From assembly GCA_011037195.1 (NCBI GenBank), contig JAAEAF010000394.1:52501-116500 (forward strand): 64,000 nt of DNA, given 5' to 3'. Of this stretch, positions 14,532-26,500 are shown in pieces (position 1 is the stretch's first letter; every line of letters begins with the position of its first letter). The notes beneath the pieces were generated by a model that was given only the letters and a program-made list of their open reading frames with translations, did not search any database and was not told the origin of the DNA. This DNA comes from Triatoma infestans (taxonomy: Eukaryota; Arthropoda; Insecta; Hemiptera; Reduviidae). A program made the position numbers and the translations under genes.

Positions 14532-17500
14532 TGTGTGTGTGTGTGTGTGAACAGCATAGCTCGAAAACGAAAAATCGGAGGAAGTTCAAACTTGATATTC
14601 TTGTTTGGTATCACCACGGGATCCGACAGTAAGTTCTGGGTCAAAATTCCTCAACCGGAAATACGACTTTACTGAATGGTTCTTTTCACTTTTTTGTGAT
14701 TTTCTTTAAAGTGGCTCCAACGATTTTCTTTAAACTTAATATATCAACTGTATATACAAATAGCTACAACTATGATTTCAAACTTCTCCCGGAAAATTTA
14801 TTTAAGGGCAATTTTGGGGGAGGGGTAGGAGTAGGTTTTTCTCTAAAGTGCGATTTCAGTTTATTACACAACTCTGTCATCTAAAAAAAATTAATTAGAA
14901 ATAAATAGCCAAAATTCCGAAATTTAAGAAAATTAGTATATCGGAATTGTGTTTTTACTGAACAATTTTTCAGTTTTCACGATTTTCTCCATATAAACAT
15001 CGATGATTTTTATTAAATTTTGTGTCCTAACTATTAAATTGGTCAGTTATAATTTTGTAAACTCCAATAAGAGAAATTGTGTGATTGTTTCACACCAGCA
15101 TTTTTTTTTTACTTAGCTGCAATAGTTGCCATGGAAACAACGGTGGAAGAAGAAGGCTGTGACGAAGAGGAAGGTGAATGGGTTGATGAAGGAGGCATGT
15201 GTCCTCCAGGTCAGCATAAATGGAAACAAGATCTTTGTATGGTGTGTACAGTTTGCCGGGAGTGTACTGGTTATAGTATATCCTGCCTAAGCAGTATGAG
15301 ACCTGACAGAGTTCCCGGCCAGTAAGTTTTTCAAATTGATGACCGTATTTTTGAGTACCATATTTTGTCATCCATGGTTTTATTTTGTCAATGAATTTAA
15401 GGGAATGCGGATGTGGTGAAGGAGATTCTGGGTGTTCCCAATGTGGAGCCTGTCGTATTTGCGCTAGAGAGAATGTTGATAACTCAGAAATGGCTATATT
15501 AGGACCTAGCGGAGCAAGCGACATTGCCGGCATGATGAGGCTGGATCTTATCTTTGGAGGTAAATTCCTTTGAAAATGGGTTCATTTTGCTTTCAGTTTA
15601 AGCTTTTTGTGTTCGGAAGGGAAGATTGAGATTTACCGAATAAAATACCTTACCTTAATTTTTTTTCATGTTTTCTTATCTTACCATGTTCCCTATGTTT
15701 CTTTGTGATTTAAGCTAATGGTGCTATAATAGGCGGAAGGCCAGGCGGTAGATTCCAAGATCATCTGCAATATCGTCTAGAAGAGAGAAAGCAACGGCAA
15801 AGAGCTAAACTAGGACAGAGTAAACATTCTTCAGTTTTGAAGATGAAAGGCAGTTCAGCAAGAAGTAGTAGCAGCGGTATCGCTTCTTCATCGGCGCCTC
15901 TGTCATCTCAAGCAAAAGTTCTACTGTCTTGTAAGACTCCTATAACTTCAGTTCCTCCAAGTCATCTTGCTAGTAAGTAATCAACAGGCTAGTGCGTAGT
16001 AATTTATTATTAATAAAGAAACCATTCTTAAATTTCCTCTCTAAATATTTACAGGTGGTGATGTAGGAATGCCTCTTAATAAAGAAGGAGTCGGCAGTGA
16101 TATTGAAAGAGATGCGAGTAGAGTCACTTCCTTGCCTCCGGCCAGAGTTCACCTGCCCACAGACAGTCCGGTAGTGCAAGTTGCTTGCGGCCTTCATCAT
16201 ACAGGTTCATATTTGTTTCTTTTATACAAGTGAAACTTGATTGAGGCAGTAAATGGCGGGAGAAATCATATTTAGCCATGTTTATATAGAGAGTAATAGC
16301 AGTAAACAAAGCTTTACTCAAAATTGCTTTACTCCACGCCTGATTATTATTTATACTTGAGAGCTATCCAAACCCATCTGGGCTCACAAGTGGCTATCCC
16401 AAAGAAAAATAACAAGCCAAGTGAATCCAGAAATCCAGCCCTATACCACCCAATCCACCTAGGATTTACAGCTTATAAGAGAAAACATCTAAACTATTCC
16501 CCAAACATTTTTTCCGACCATATCTTAAACTTGATCTTCACAAACCTAAGGTGAATAGATGTGTCATACGCTTCTCACAAATTAAAAAAAGAACCAGCAG
16601 ATAAATTTGTAAATTACTACAATACTGTATCTTTTAATGTGTCTGGTATAAAATCAAAATTTTGTAATCACGAATTTCGCAAAATTGTGAATAGATTGGT
16701 CATTTTTTGTTTCAGAGATATTTTCCGTGATAACCTGCTTCATTTTGTGGTCATCGACCGGTTTCGGGCGTTTGCCCATCTTCAGGATGCGTTTGTCAGT
16801 CAGTGTGATAACACATACTTGCACAAAGCAAATTGAGTTTACACACTGACTGGTCTTTTAATTGTATTTAAAAGCTAACCTCTTAAACTAGGTCAAGGGG
16901 AGTGTTATGGTGATGGTAACTGGATGGGAAAAGGAACACGTGTTTGGGTTGTTAAAAGGGCAAATTTTCCTTAAAATGGAAACAACACGTGGGTGTGTCT
17001 AATTTTTAAACTCTGTTGTTGGAGGGAGTTTCACTTTACAATTAACTCATCAAAATAAATTTATATTCAAAATAAATTAACCCTTAAAAATTCACATACG
17101 CCAACCACGCACGCATGTATACCTAAATTTGCTTTTTTATAATTAGGTTTTTTATATAATTATGCATACCACACAACATTTCACCTTTCACACAACATTC
17201 ACATACGCCATCCATGTACGCACACATACTTAAATGTGTGTTTTTTTTTTTGTTTTTTTTTAATTACCGGATTTAAAAGTAACCTAAAACTGAAATCTGT
17301 TTAAGAACTATTTATTGCATGTATAATGTTTAATGTTTGCACTGGTAATTGCGTTTTTGTTGCTATTGTGGGAAGAGTGTTTTGAATAATGGTTCGCTGG
17401 CAAATTTTGTCTGTTCGTTTATTCAGTTTCGTGTCTTGTGTTTATATATTTCGAGTTGTTCTATTATGTCAGGTCGTCGTCCTTTGTGGCCAGAATGTAT

Positions 17501-20500
17501 TAGCTTCATCGTGGTCGTGATGTCATCGGGTTTGTGTTTGTTAGTGTTTAGGTGATTGCCATAATTTGAGTCAACTTTGTTGTGTTTGGTATTTTCGGTA
17601 AATCGTTCCTCTCTTTTCCTTTTCGAGAAAACTGATATTTTCGGTAAATCGTTCCTCAATTTTTCTGCCGGTCAGCCCCACGTAAATGTTGCCACAGTCC
17701 GGGCATTTCAACTCGTAAACCCCACTGCTGTCATACACATCAGTGAACTCGGTACGAGAGCGGATTTTGTCGCCTAATTTGTTGTTTGTTCGGAAGATGT
17801 CTTAATGCCCAGTTTTTTGAAAAAATTTGCGAGTATGTACGTGTGGCTACACGTAAATCAGTTTTGGTCCTATTTCAGTTTACGTACCAAAACTGAAAGA
17901 GGAGTTCGGGGTAACATTTTATACGTGGACGATTCATGCCTCATATTGGTAAACGACATAGACATAGAGAAAATAGTACATTACCTTAACAACATAAACG
18001 AGAAAATAAAATTCACGTACGAAAAAGAAACGGACAACACCCTCAGCTTCTTAGACATAAAATTCACAAGAACCGACAATAAACTGGAATACGGAATATA
18101 CAGAAAAGCAACCACAACAGATGCTATCATACCGCACAATTCCAACCACTCTACCCAACACAAACTAGCTGCACTTAGACATCTGACGAACAAACTTAAA
18201 TACACACCCTTCACACCCGCGAACCAAGCACATGAATTGCAGACAATCTACAAAATAGCCGGCTGAGAACAATGGGTACAATACAAACATCGTAAATAAA
18301 CTCCTCAAAAACGAACCACACCACCGAAATAGAACTGACAAAGAAACAGCAGACAAATTCGCCACATTCACATATATTGGAAGCCACACGTACAAACTCG
18401 CAAATTTTTTCAAAAAACTGGGCATTAAGACATCTTCCGAACAAACAACAAATTAGGCAAAATGAGACAAAATCCGCTCTCGTACCGAGTTCACTGATGT
18501 GTATGACAGCAGTGGGGTTTACGAGTTGAAATGCCCGGACTGTGACAACATTTACGTGGGGCAGACCGGCAGAAAAATTGAGGAACGATTTACCGAAAAT
18601 ATCAGATCATACAAATACAACAAAGTTGACTCAAATTATGCCAATCACCTAAACACTAACAAACACAAATCCGATGACATCACGGCCACGATGAAGCTAA
18701 TACATTCTGGCCACAAAGGACGACGACCTGACATAATAGAACAACTCGAAATATATAAACACAAGACACGAAACTTAATAAACGAACAGACAAAATTTGC
18801 CAGTGAACCATTATTCAAAACACTCTTCCCATAATAGCAACAAAAACGCAATTACCAGTGCAAACATTAAACATTATACATGCAATAAATAGTTCTTACA
18901 CAGATTTTAGTTTTAGGTTTAGTTTATATATATATTAAAAAAAAAAAAAAGATTGTCTGAATGTTGTGTAAAAACGTGATATGTTGAATGGAATGCATAA
19001 TAAAAATCTTAATTATATAAAAAACTATATTTAGGTATACATGCTTGCGAGGATGTGAATGTTGTATGAAAAAGTGAAATAACGACTGCAATGCATAATT
19101 ATAAAAAACGTAATTATAAAAATCGCTTAATTTTAAATGATGTTAGTTTAAATCATTATTTAATTTAATTTAAATTTATTTTGATTAGTTAATTGTAAAG
19201 TAAATCTCCCTCCAACAACAGAGTTTAAAAATTAGACGCTCACGTGTTGTTTCCATTGTAAGAAAAATTTGGCCTTTAACAACCCAAACACGTGTTTCCC
19301 ACCCATCTGACCATACCCCTTGACCTAGTTTAAGAGTTTAGTTTTAAATACAGTCAGTGTGTAAACTAACTTCACTCTGTGCAAGTCTGTGTTGTCACAT
19401 TGTCTGAAAAACGCATCCTGAAGATGGGCGAACGCCCGAAACCGGTCGATGACCACAAAATGAAGCAGGCTACCACGAAAATGTCTCTGTTGCTTTCCAG
19501 CTCTGCGCAACCAACCACCACAATAACATACCATTTATTACAAAAGTTATTTTAAGGCCGTTTTTAAATTGCTGTAATTTCCTATAAAACACATATTACA
19601 TAAATATATAGCGCCTTCATTTACAATTTCTGTAAAAGTAAATTTACGACGTAAACTACGTGAAAAATCAGTGGGTATTGTTTTAATGGACTGCAATAAA
19701 TTTAGAAACTGGACTAAAACTCTTATTTCCATTATAATGCTTGTTGTTAATAGATAGTTTGTTTTTATGACATTTGTTGAATTGCCCAATTGCAGATAGG
19801 GTATTTGGATAATATGAACCAAATCTTAATAGTAGAAAATCTTTAACAATTACAGGCAAATCTAACCAAAATTTTGACACCTTTTACATTCCAAATTAAG
19901 TATAATATAAAGTATATTATAAACATTAATTTTAGTTTTAGTTTTAAAGGAAATTTCAGTTTCATTTTATGTGTGATTGTTACGAAAGATATTAACAGTC
20001 AGCAACTATTGATTGCTATTTTTTGGGACTCCGGTCCTTCATTTTTCTTTTCTTAAGTTTTTTATTTGAATCTTCACCTCTTGAATTAAATTCATCAGAG
20101 ACAGTTAGATACTCTGTGAGCTACACGTCAAAAAGAAGTTTGAAAATCCGACGAACATTTTATTGCTACTGGAGAGTGCTGATCCCATTGTTTACAAAAT
20201 AGATTGCCATTTTTAAACCAAACGTACTTGATAACGTTCTCCTTTTGCAGCTGTATTGCTTCTTTAAACAGAAGTTGATTTTTGTAGGACATGGCTTCGT
20301 TAATAAAGATTTTAGTATTTCTCTCAAATTTTTCATTCATTTTACAATCATTATGATCTAAATTACTTTTAATTTTTTCAAGAAATCTTTCTTGGAAATT
20401 AATATTATTTAGCTTGACGTAGGATGTCGTTTTTTATCAAGTTTTCTAAATATAGTAGGAAATACAGTTTCACAATATTTAAATTCAGTGTGTCGACAAA

Positions 20501-23500
20501 TAGCTTTTAAAACCTCTTTTAAATTTTCTCCTTCCGAATATGGTACACTAAATATAGTCAAAGTTTTTCTCAACTTCTTGTGATTTTCAGTCAATATAGT
20601 TTTTAATTCTTGAAATTTCTGTTTTTATTACATCGTTCTCTTGTTTTGATATCTTTATATCATTTTGAATAATACTTAGACAAGAAAGAGTTTCTTGCAT
20701 TATCATTTTGGCACCTAGTTCATTGGTGGAAATATATTTAAATTGCAATAATTGGTTTAACGATTGTAATCTGTTATATGATTTAATCTGTGCTGGGAAA
20801 TAGGCAGTTTCTCCTCATTGATGACTTTAATGGAAGGTTGGAAGACTCACAGAAAATTTCAAATTTCTCTTCAGAAAATTTTCTTCTTTATAAACGGAAT
20901 AAAGAGGAATAAAGTCGCTTTTTTTTTGGGTGCCAGGGCGTTGAAGGCAAAGAGAGGTGCTGCATCCCCATTCATGGGGCCTGAAGCTTTTTGTGGGGTT
21001 AGCGACCAATTTCTCTTAAGAGAACTTAAGAAAGAGGAGAAGAAGAGAACGCAACTCTGGAACTCCCTCCCACGACTGAGGCAGGAAAAGTTCTGCTTGA
21101 GAGATTACAACCCAAAAAGATCGGAAGCATACATTGGTGTCAATAAGAAAAAGCTCCGCATTCCTACGGGTTTTCTCACGGGGCACTGTAGACTCAGAGA
21201 ACACCTGACGAAGCTGGATAGTAATAGCACAAGCACATTCTGCAGGAGGCAGAGGAAACCCCGATATATCTCTTCACAGACTGCGAGGTTGTCACCCAGA
21301 GAAGATTTAGGAGCCTGGGTAGTTACCAAGACGTTGAGGAGAGTATATTATTCTCTCTAGAGCCCTCCAGAACATTAAGATTCCTAAGGAACCTTAATCT
21401 GGTAGAAGTGCTGTAGGGACTAGGACTGATGTGCGGGAAGACTAGGCGAGACAAAATAAGAATTGAAAAAATAAGAAGTAGCCTAGAAATGGATCCTCTA
21501 GTGAAAAAGATGGAGACGCACAGCTGAAACAGTTTGAGCACTCTCTTGTCTTATCTCTTTCTCTTTGCAGAAGAGAATAAGATAATAGCATGAGATGTCT
21601 GATGGAGGTGAGAACTGCATTCCAGAGGAAGAGTAGGGTATCTGGAATACATTGAGCGCCTAAGTGTGAAAGGAGGACATCGACGGCCTCCATGAAAAGA
21701 ACGGCTCAGGATAGAGATAAGTGGAATGGATGGTTAGAGGCATAATATCTGGCTCGACGCTTAAAGGTATAAGAGTTTCAGAAAAAGAAGAAGTCTTAAA
21801 TGGCCGTACAACTGGAGATGTTGATGGTGAATATATGTACTTATTTAGGAGCGAGGAGGTCTTCAATAATAGTAATTTATTGTGCAGCATCTGTAGAAAT
21901 TCTGCCTTAATTCATCAGTTTTAAAACGTGCAAAGAAATGTTTTTTGACACCATCAGTGTCTGACACACCTTCTTACAATGTCTTACACCTTTACTTAAA
22001 CATTAGTAAAATGTTTTCTAGGAGATAAATACAACACAAGTTTACCACTTCTGCCCAAAATAAAATGGGAACCGTGGAATAATAAAAATTATTATAACAT
22101 AATGAGAATAAAATTAATGATATTAATAATTGGTCAGTCATTATTTATAAACCTTAATGAACTTGATTGTGTAAACTAGAGTGCGCTAGTGTCTTTAATT
22201 AATACGTTCAAGTCAGTCCTTAAATAAGAGTGGTTTAATCGTGAGTGTGTATAAGCTCGTTCCCATGCTTTCTCTTCATTGAACGTCTTTGGAAAAACAA
22301 ATTCAACTAGTGTCAAGTAGTATATCTTAATGCAAAGAAATATTATCAAAATATATGTACTATAAAGAAAATAAATTAGTAGAGGATTCTATAAATAAAT
22401 TTAATTCAGTACGAAACTCGATTATTTCTGGAAACTGGTTCCTTTTTTAAAAGCAGTCTTGCCTACTTGACAAGAATATTGAAATCAGTGAGTGGTATCA
22501 GTACTATCAAGCAATGTTGAGTTTTCCTGGGTTGAGGTTCTGTCAGGGTGTACTGTGCGGAGCCACTTATTGAAATGAATTATTAGATGCTCTTTTCTCT
22601 TTCGCAGAATTACTAGCTGTGCTTAATAACTGTAAGGACAATAAAGCACCTGGTGCAGACAGAGTCCCTGCGAATGCTTAAAAAATGCACCAAACCGTTT
22701 TTTAGAGACAATGTTAGGATTGTTTAATAAGATTTATGATTCAGGTGAAATATCGATTAGGTTTAAAGATGCAATTATCTTTCCTCTTCATAAAAAGGTT
22801 AGATTAGATTAGATTGTGGAGGGCTACGCCTCATTCCACTGCGACCTTCATTGAGAGGTCTATTGTGGTTCCTCTGGGTTTATAGCACATCCCTCAGCTT
22901 CGCCATCTTAATCAGGTCTAGCAAAGCTGAAAGCTGAGCTCCGTCATGAAGCTCGTGGCTTCGGGATTGCTAGTCCCCAGTTGAAGAATCCTTGTCCTAG
23001 CCAGGCCGGCACACTCACAAAGATGTGTACCGGGGTTTCCTCCTCGGCCCTGCAGAAACGGCATAACATTGTCTGCAGGTAGTAAATGGCATGTGCCTAG
23101 TCAGCCTGCAATGCCTTATTAGTAGATCCTCTATTAGCCTTATATCCTTTCGGTTAAGGCTCAGTAGATCCCTAGTGAATGTAGGTAATATCTTTTCATA
23201 AAGAATTTAGCCTGCCTCTGTCCTGGCGCACTTTCCCAGCATCGCAGACGATGGTCCTCTATCCTTTCCTTGATAGAAGCGTAAATCAGGCTCCTGGGCA
23301 ACCCGCCGAAGGGCTTGGGACCTACAAGGTATCCGCCTTTTGTTACCGCATGACCCGGCACCCAGGCGAGTATCAACTTGTTCCGAGAACCCACCTAGGT
23401 TAGGCAGATAGGCAGTCCACACCAGTCTTGAGACTATTTGGTGTGAGGAAAGTGCCTTCAGGGCTGCCTGCTATCGAAGTATATGGCCACTCTTCTACCC

Positions 23501-26500
23501 TCTAACCCTTGCCTTATAATCTCCTTAGCGCAGAGTTGTAACGCTGCAACTTTGACCTGAAAGACCGTGGCGTACTTCCCTAGGCTGGCCTTAATCTTAA
23601 CTTTAGGCCTGATCCCAGCTCCGATCCCAGTCGGAGTTTCAGAGTTGTCTGTATACCGAGTTATCGGGCAGAGGGGATCCCTGACCCGAGTGGGTATAAC
23701 AATATGGAAGTTCCTTTCAAAATAAAGCTTGGGAACCATCCTATAGGTAGGCATGCCAAGTACATGGTTAGCCTTAGTTTCTTCTATCAACCTCTGGTTA
23801 ACACAATCATGCCTAGAGGTGATAGGTGGCGGCCCCTGCAGGAGCCATGAATTCCCATTCTGGCCTACTTTGGATGAGAATATATCACGGTGGGAAGTTA
23901 AGGAGGACCTCCAACGCCGCAGTCGAGGTGGTTCTCATGGCCCCAGGACACATAGGCATGCTTGCCTTTGAATTCCACTCAGCCTCCCCACCATCCCCTT
24001 CTACAGAGTGTTGGACCACCATATGTGATCATGGGTCTGATGACCCTGATGTAAATCTAGAGGATCAGACTGGGCGCAAGCTCTAGTTCCTACCACAGAG
24101 TCCTCTGCATCTATTGAACGACACACTGGCCTTTGCTGTCTTGTCGATGTGTTGATTCCATGTGGTCAAATGTAACCTGTAGATCTTTAGCCTCCAGCGC
24201 AAATGGAAACGGAGTGTGCCCAAGTTGGTGGTTTAAGGCCTTCCAACTTGTTGCGTAACGTGAAAGGCACTATTATGGTTTTGTGGGGGTTTATGGTTAG
24301 CTCCTCCTCCCTGCACCAGTTCCTGACCTTGCTAAGAGCGGCTTGTACCCGCTTTGAGATTTTACTGGGTTATTTGCCTCTTACTACAATCGCTAAGTCA
24401 TCTACGAAGCCCAGACAGTTAGCCATTCGCAGATAAATCATAAAGGAGGTCATCAACGACCAGTGTGTGTCCACTTCAGAGGGGACAGTACTCCTCCTTG
24501 TGGGGAAATTCCCACTTTCCGCCTATTGTGGAAATATTAATTCTGTTTCTTAGATCAGACTCCATCCAGTCGCATAACGCTGCTGGTACTCCTCTTCTTT
24601 GGAGAGAGTTGGTGACCGAGGAACGCAAGGCATAATTGAATGCGCCCCCTATGTCTAAGAAGGTGGCTACCGCAATCTTTTTATCCTGTAGGGATTTTGA
24701 AAGAAGCCTGTTGAGATCATCCAACTTTTCGAGCAGACCGTCTTTCCCCTTGTGTTCGTGGCCTTTCCGGACAGTTTTCCTGGTAGGCCATGGCTATTGC
24801 TTCCGCTGCACCTCCTCCACGTCGTTCTAGTCTCTGCACCCCTTTCCCATCCGAGACTCCCTGTGCTAGCTTGTCCTTAAGGGAGTTTACATATCCAACC
24901 CAATCGGTTTCTCGAGGGTTACGGAATAAGGCCGTAACAGCGGGAGGGTGTCGATATAGAATCTGATGTGCCTATGATCGGAACATGACGGTTCCGACGA
25001 CACATGCCAATTCTTATCATGTCACTCATCCTAAGATTGGTCAGAGACAAGTCCAACACCTCCCTCCTGACCACCGTGACGAAGATGGATTCCTTACCTA
25101 TATTAGATATTAGTAACCCTTTACCATAGATAAATTCCAAAAGGGCTTACCTCTGCTGTTGTAGTTGCTGCTTCCCCATGGTAGGGTTATTATAAATATT
25201 ACGGTTGCAGTTGCTGTTTCCCCATGGTAGGATTATTATAAATATTACGAACGTTAAATTGCTCGCCTGTGCAGATGATTTGATTATTCTGTTTTCAGTA
25301 TGATGGTGTTTCAAAAAATGATAAACAACCTTAAAGTATACTGCTATAGATGGAATCTTAAGTTAATTTATCCAAATCAGATATCATTGTATTTAGGAAT
25401 GGAGGGAATGGCCATGCGAGAAAAGTGGTTTTTTAAAGGGGAAGATATAGAGGTGTCAACAGTTATAAATACGTATTACGCTAACATCATCTTTATCTAT
25501 CGAACAGCATCTTAAAAATAATTTAACTATGGCTAAATTTTCTATTTGTAATTTTAATAATCTAATTTTGAGTAAACATATTAACTTCCCCTTAGTTACC
25601 CATATTCAGTGTAGTTTCAAAAAGTATAATGTGTTACGGTGCACAAATAGAGGGTTGCATGATTTATAAAACAGTAGAAATGCTGACATTATTTGTTGAA
25701 GAAAGTTTTTATTTACCGACACCCAGTTATATATTAAATCTAGAAAGCAATCTTTATCCAACTTTATCTTTATTATGTTAAATTATTATGAAATTGCATT
25801 TCATATTGATAAAAAATGTTTAAAGCTCCCTAAGTTATGAAACAAGATATTTTTTGGTTAAAGGATTGGAAAATATGTGTTCTACTTACGAAATAGATGC
25901 TACATGATACATTTTTTTCTGTAGATGATTTAACACAAGTAACTAGTAACTTTTAATTTTCTTTGTATTATGCTTCTGTGCTGTCAAAAATATTGTTGGT
26001 TTATAATTCCGCTAATAAATTTTTTTTTTTTCCACATCTTCAAGACTATCTATATAATAAAGCTTGAGAAAAACAGGAAACTCTGTCGAAACATTGGCAT
26101 AATTTAATGTTTCTTTCTTGACAGAACCTCAACAAATTCCTAATAAAATAACATACCAACAGTCAACAAATACTTTTGTATACATATATATGAAATACCC
26201 TTAACCAGATTGCTCAATAAAGAAATTAATGTTAATAAAATCATAATATTGACGAATTCACTTGTTTTTTTTTTACTTCTGGCCGAACCTCACGAATTTT
26301 AACAATATGTACTCTAACGGCCAATAATTGAGTACGACGGGTGCTATGATGACTACCCCCACTGCGGCCTTGGAGGTCCTGTTAAACCTTCCACCACTCC
26401 ACATTTACGTCCAAGGCGTTGCAAGAGCAGTTGTGGCACGACTACAACAGGGACAAGCGCCCATCTATCCCAGGCATACTGGGAGGTACCAAGACCTATG

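Larger units (their letters stand above)
17854..19530 (+). mobile_element. Penelope-like element with RT and GIY-YIG endonuclease
   Basis: Plus-strand partner of the preceding element. RT palm/thumb fragment at about 17880-18266 with YVDD, then SFLDIKFTR; the reading frame breaks at 18266 (stop) and resumes. GIY-YIG endonuclease at 18499-18834: SSGVYELKCPDCDNIYVGQT GRKIEERF, with the catalytic Tyr and Arg pattern intact. 3' region 18835-19413 leads to a hammerhead at 19414-19451 and an end around 19530. N-terminal RT is missing. A 3'-terminal segment with the hammerhead recurs at 29420-29650 and 59036-59123. Confidence 0.9.
21720..25780 (+). mobile_element. LINE family B, interrupted by LINE A
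   Basis: Plus-strand relative of 10020-12890. Endonuclease remnant at about 21790-22150 (NGRTTGDVDGEYMYLFR; LPLLPKIKWEP), RT at 22600-22800 (AVLNNCKDNKAPGADRVP), then a minus-strand LINE A (22801-25150), then RT again from about 25250 (LLACADDLIILFS) to about 25780. The two RT halves are the palm on each side of the insertion. Confidence 0.75.

Noticed and set aside
23753..24436. Plus-strand open frames at 23753-24436
   Set aside because: They are shadows of the minus-strand LINE A.
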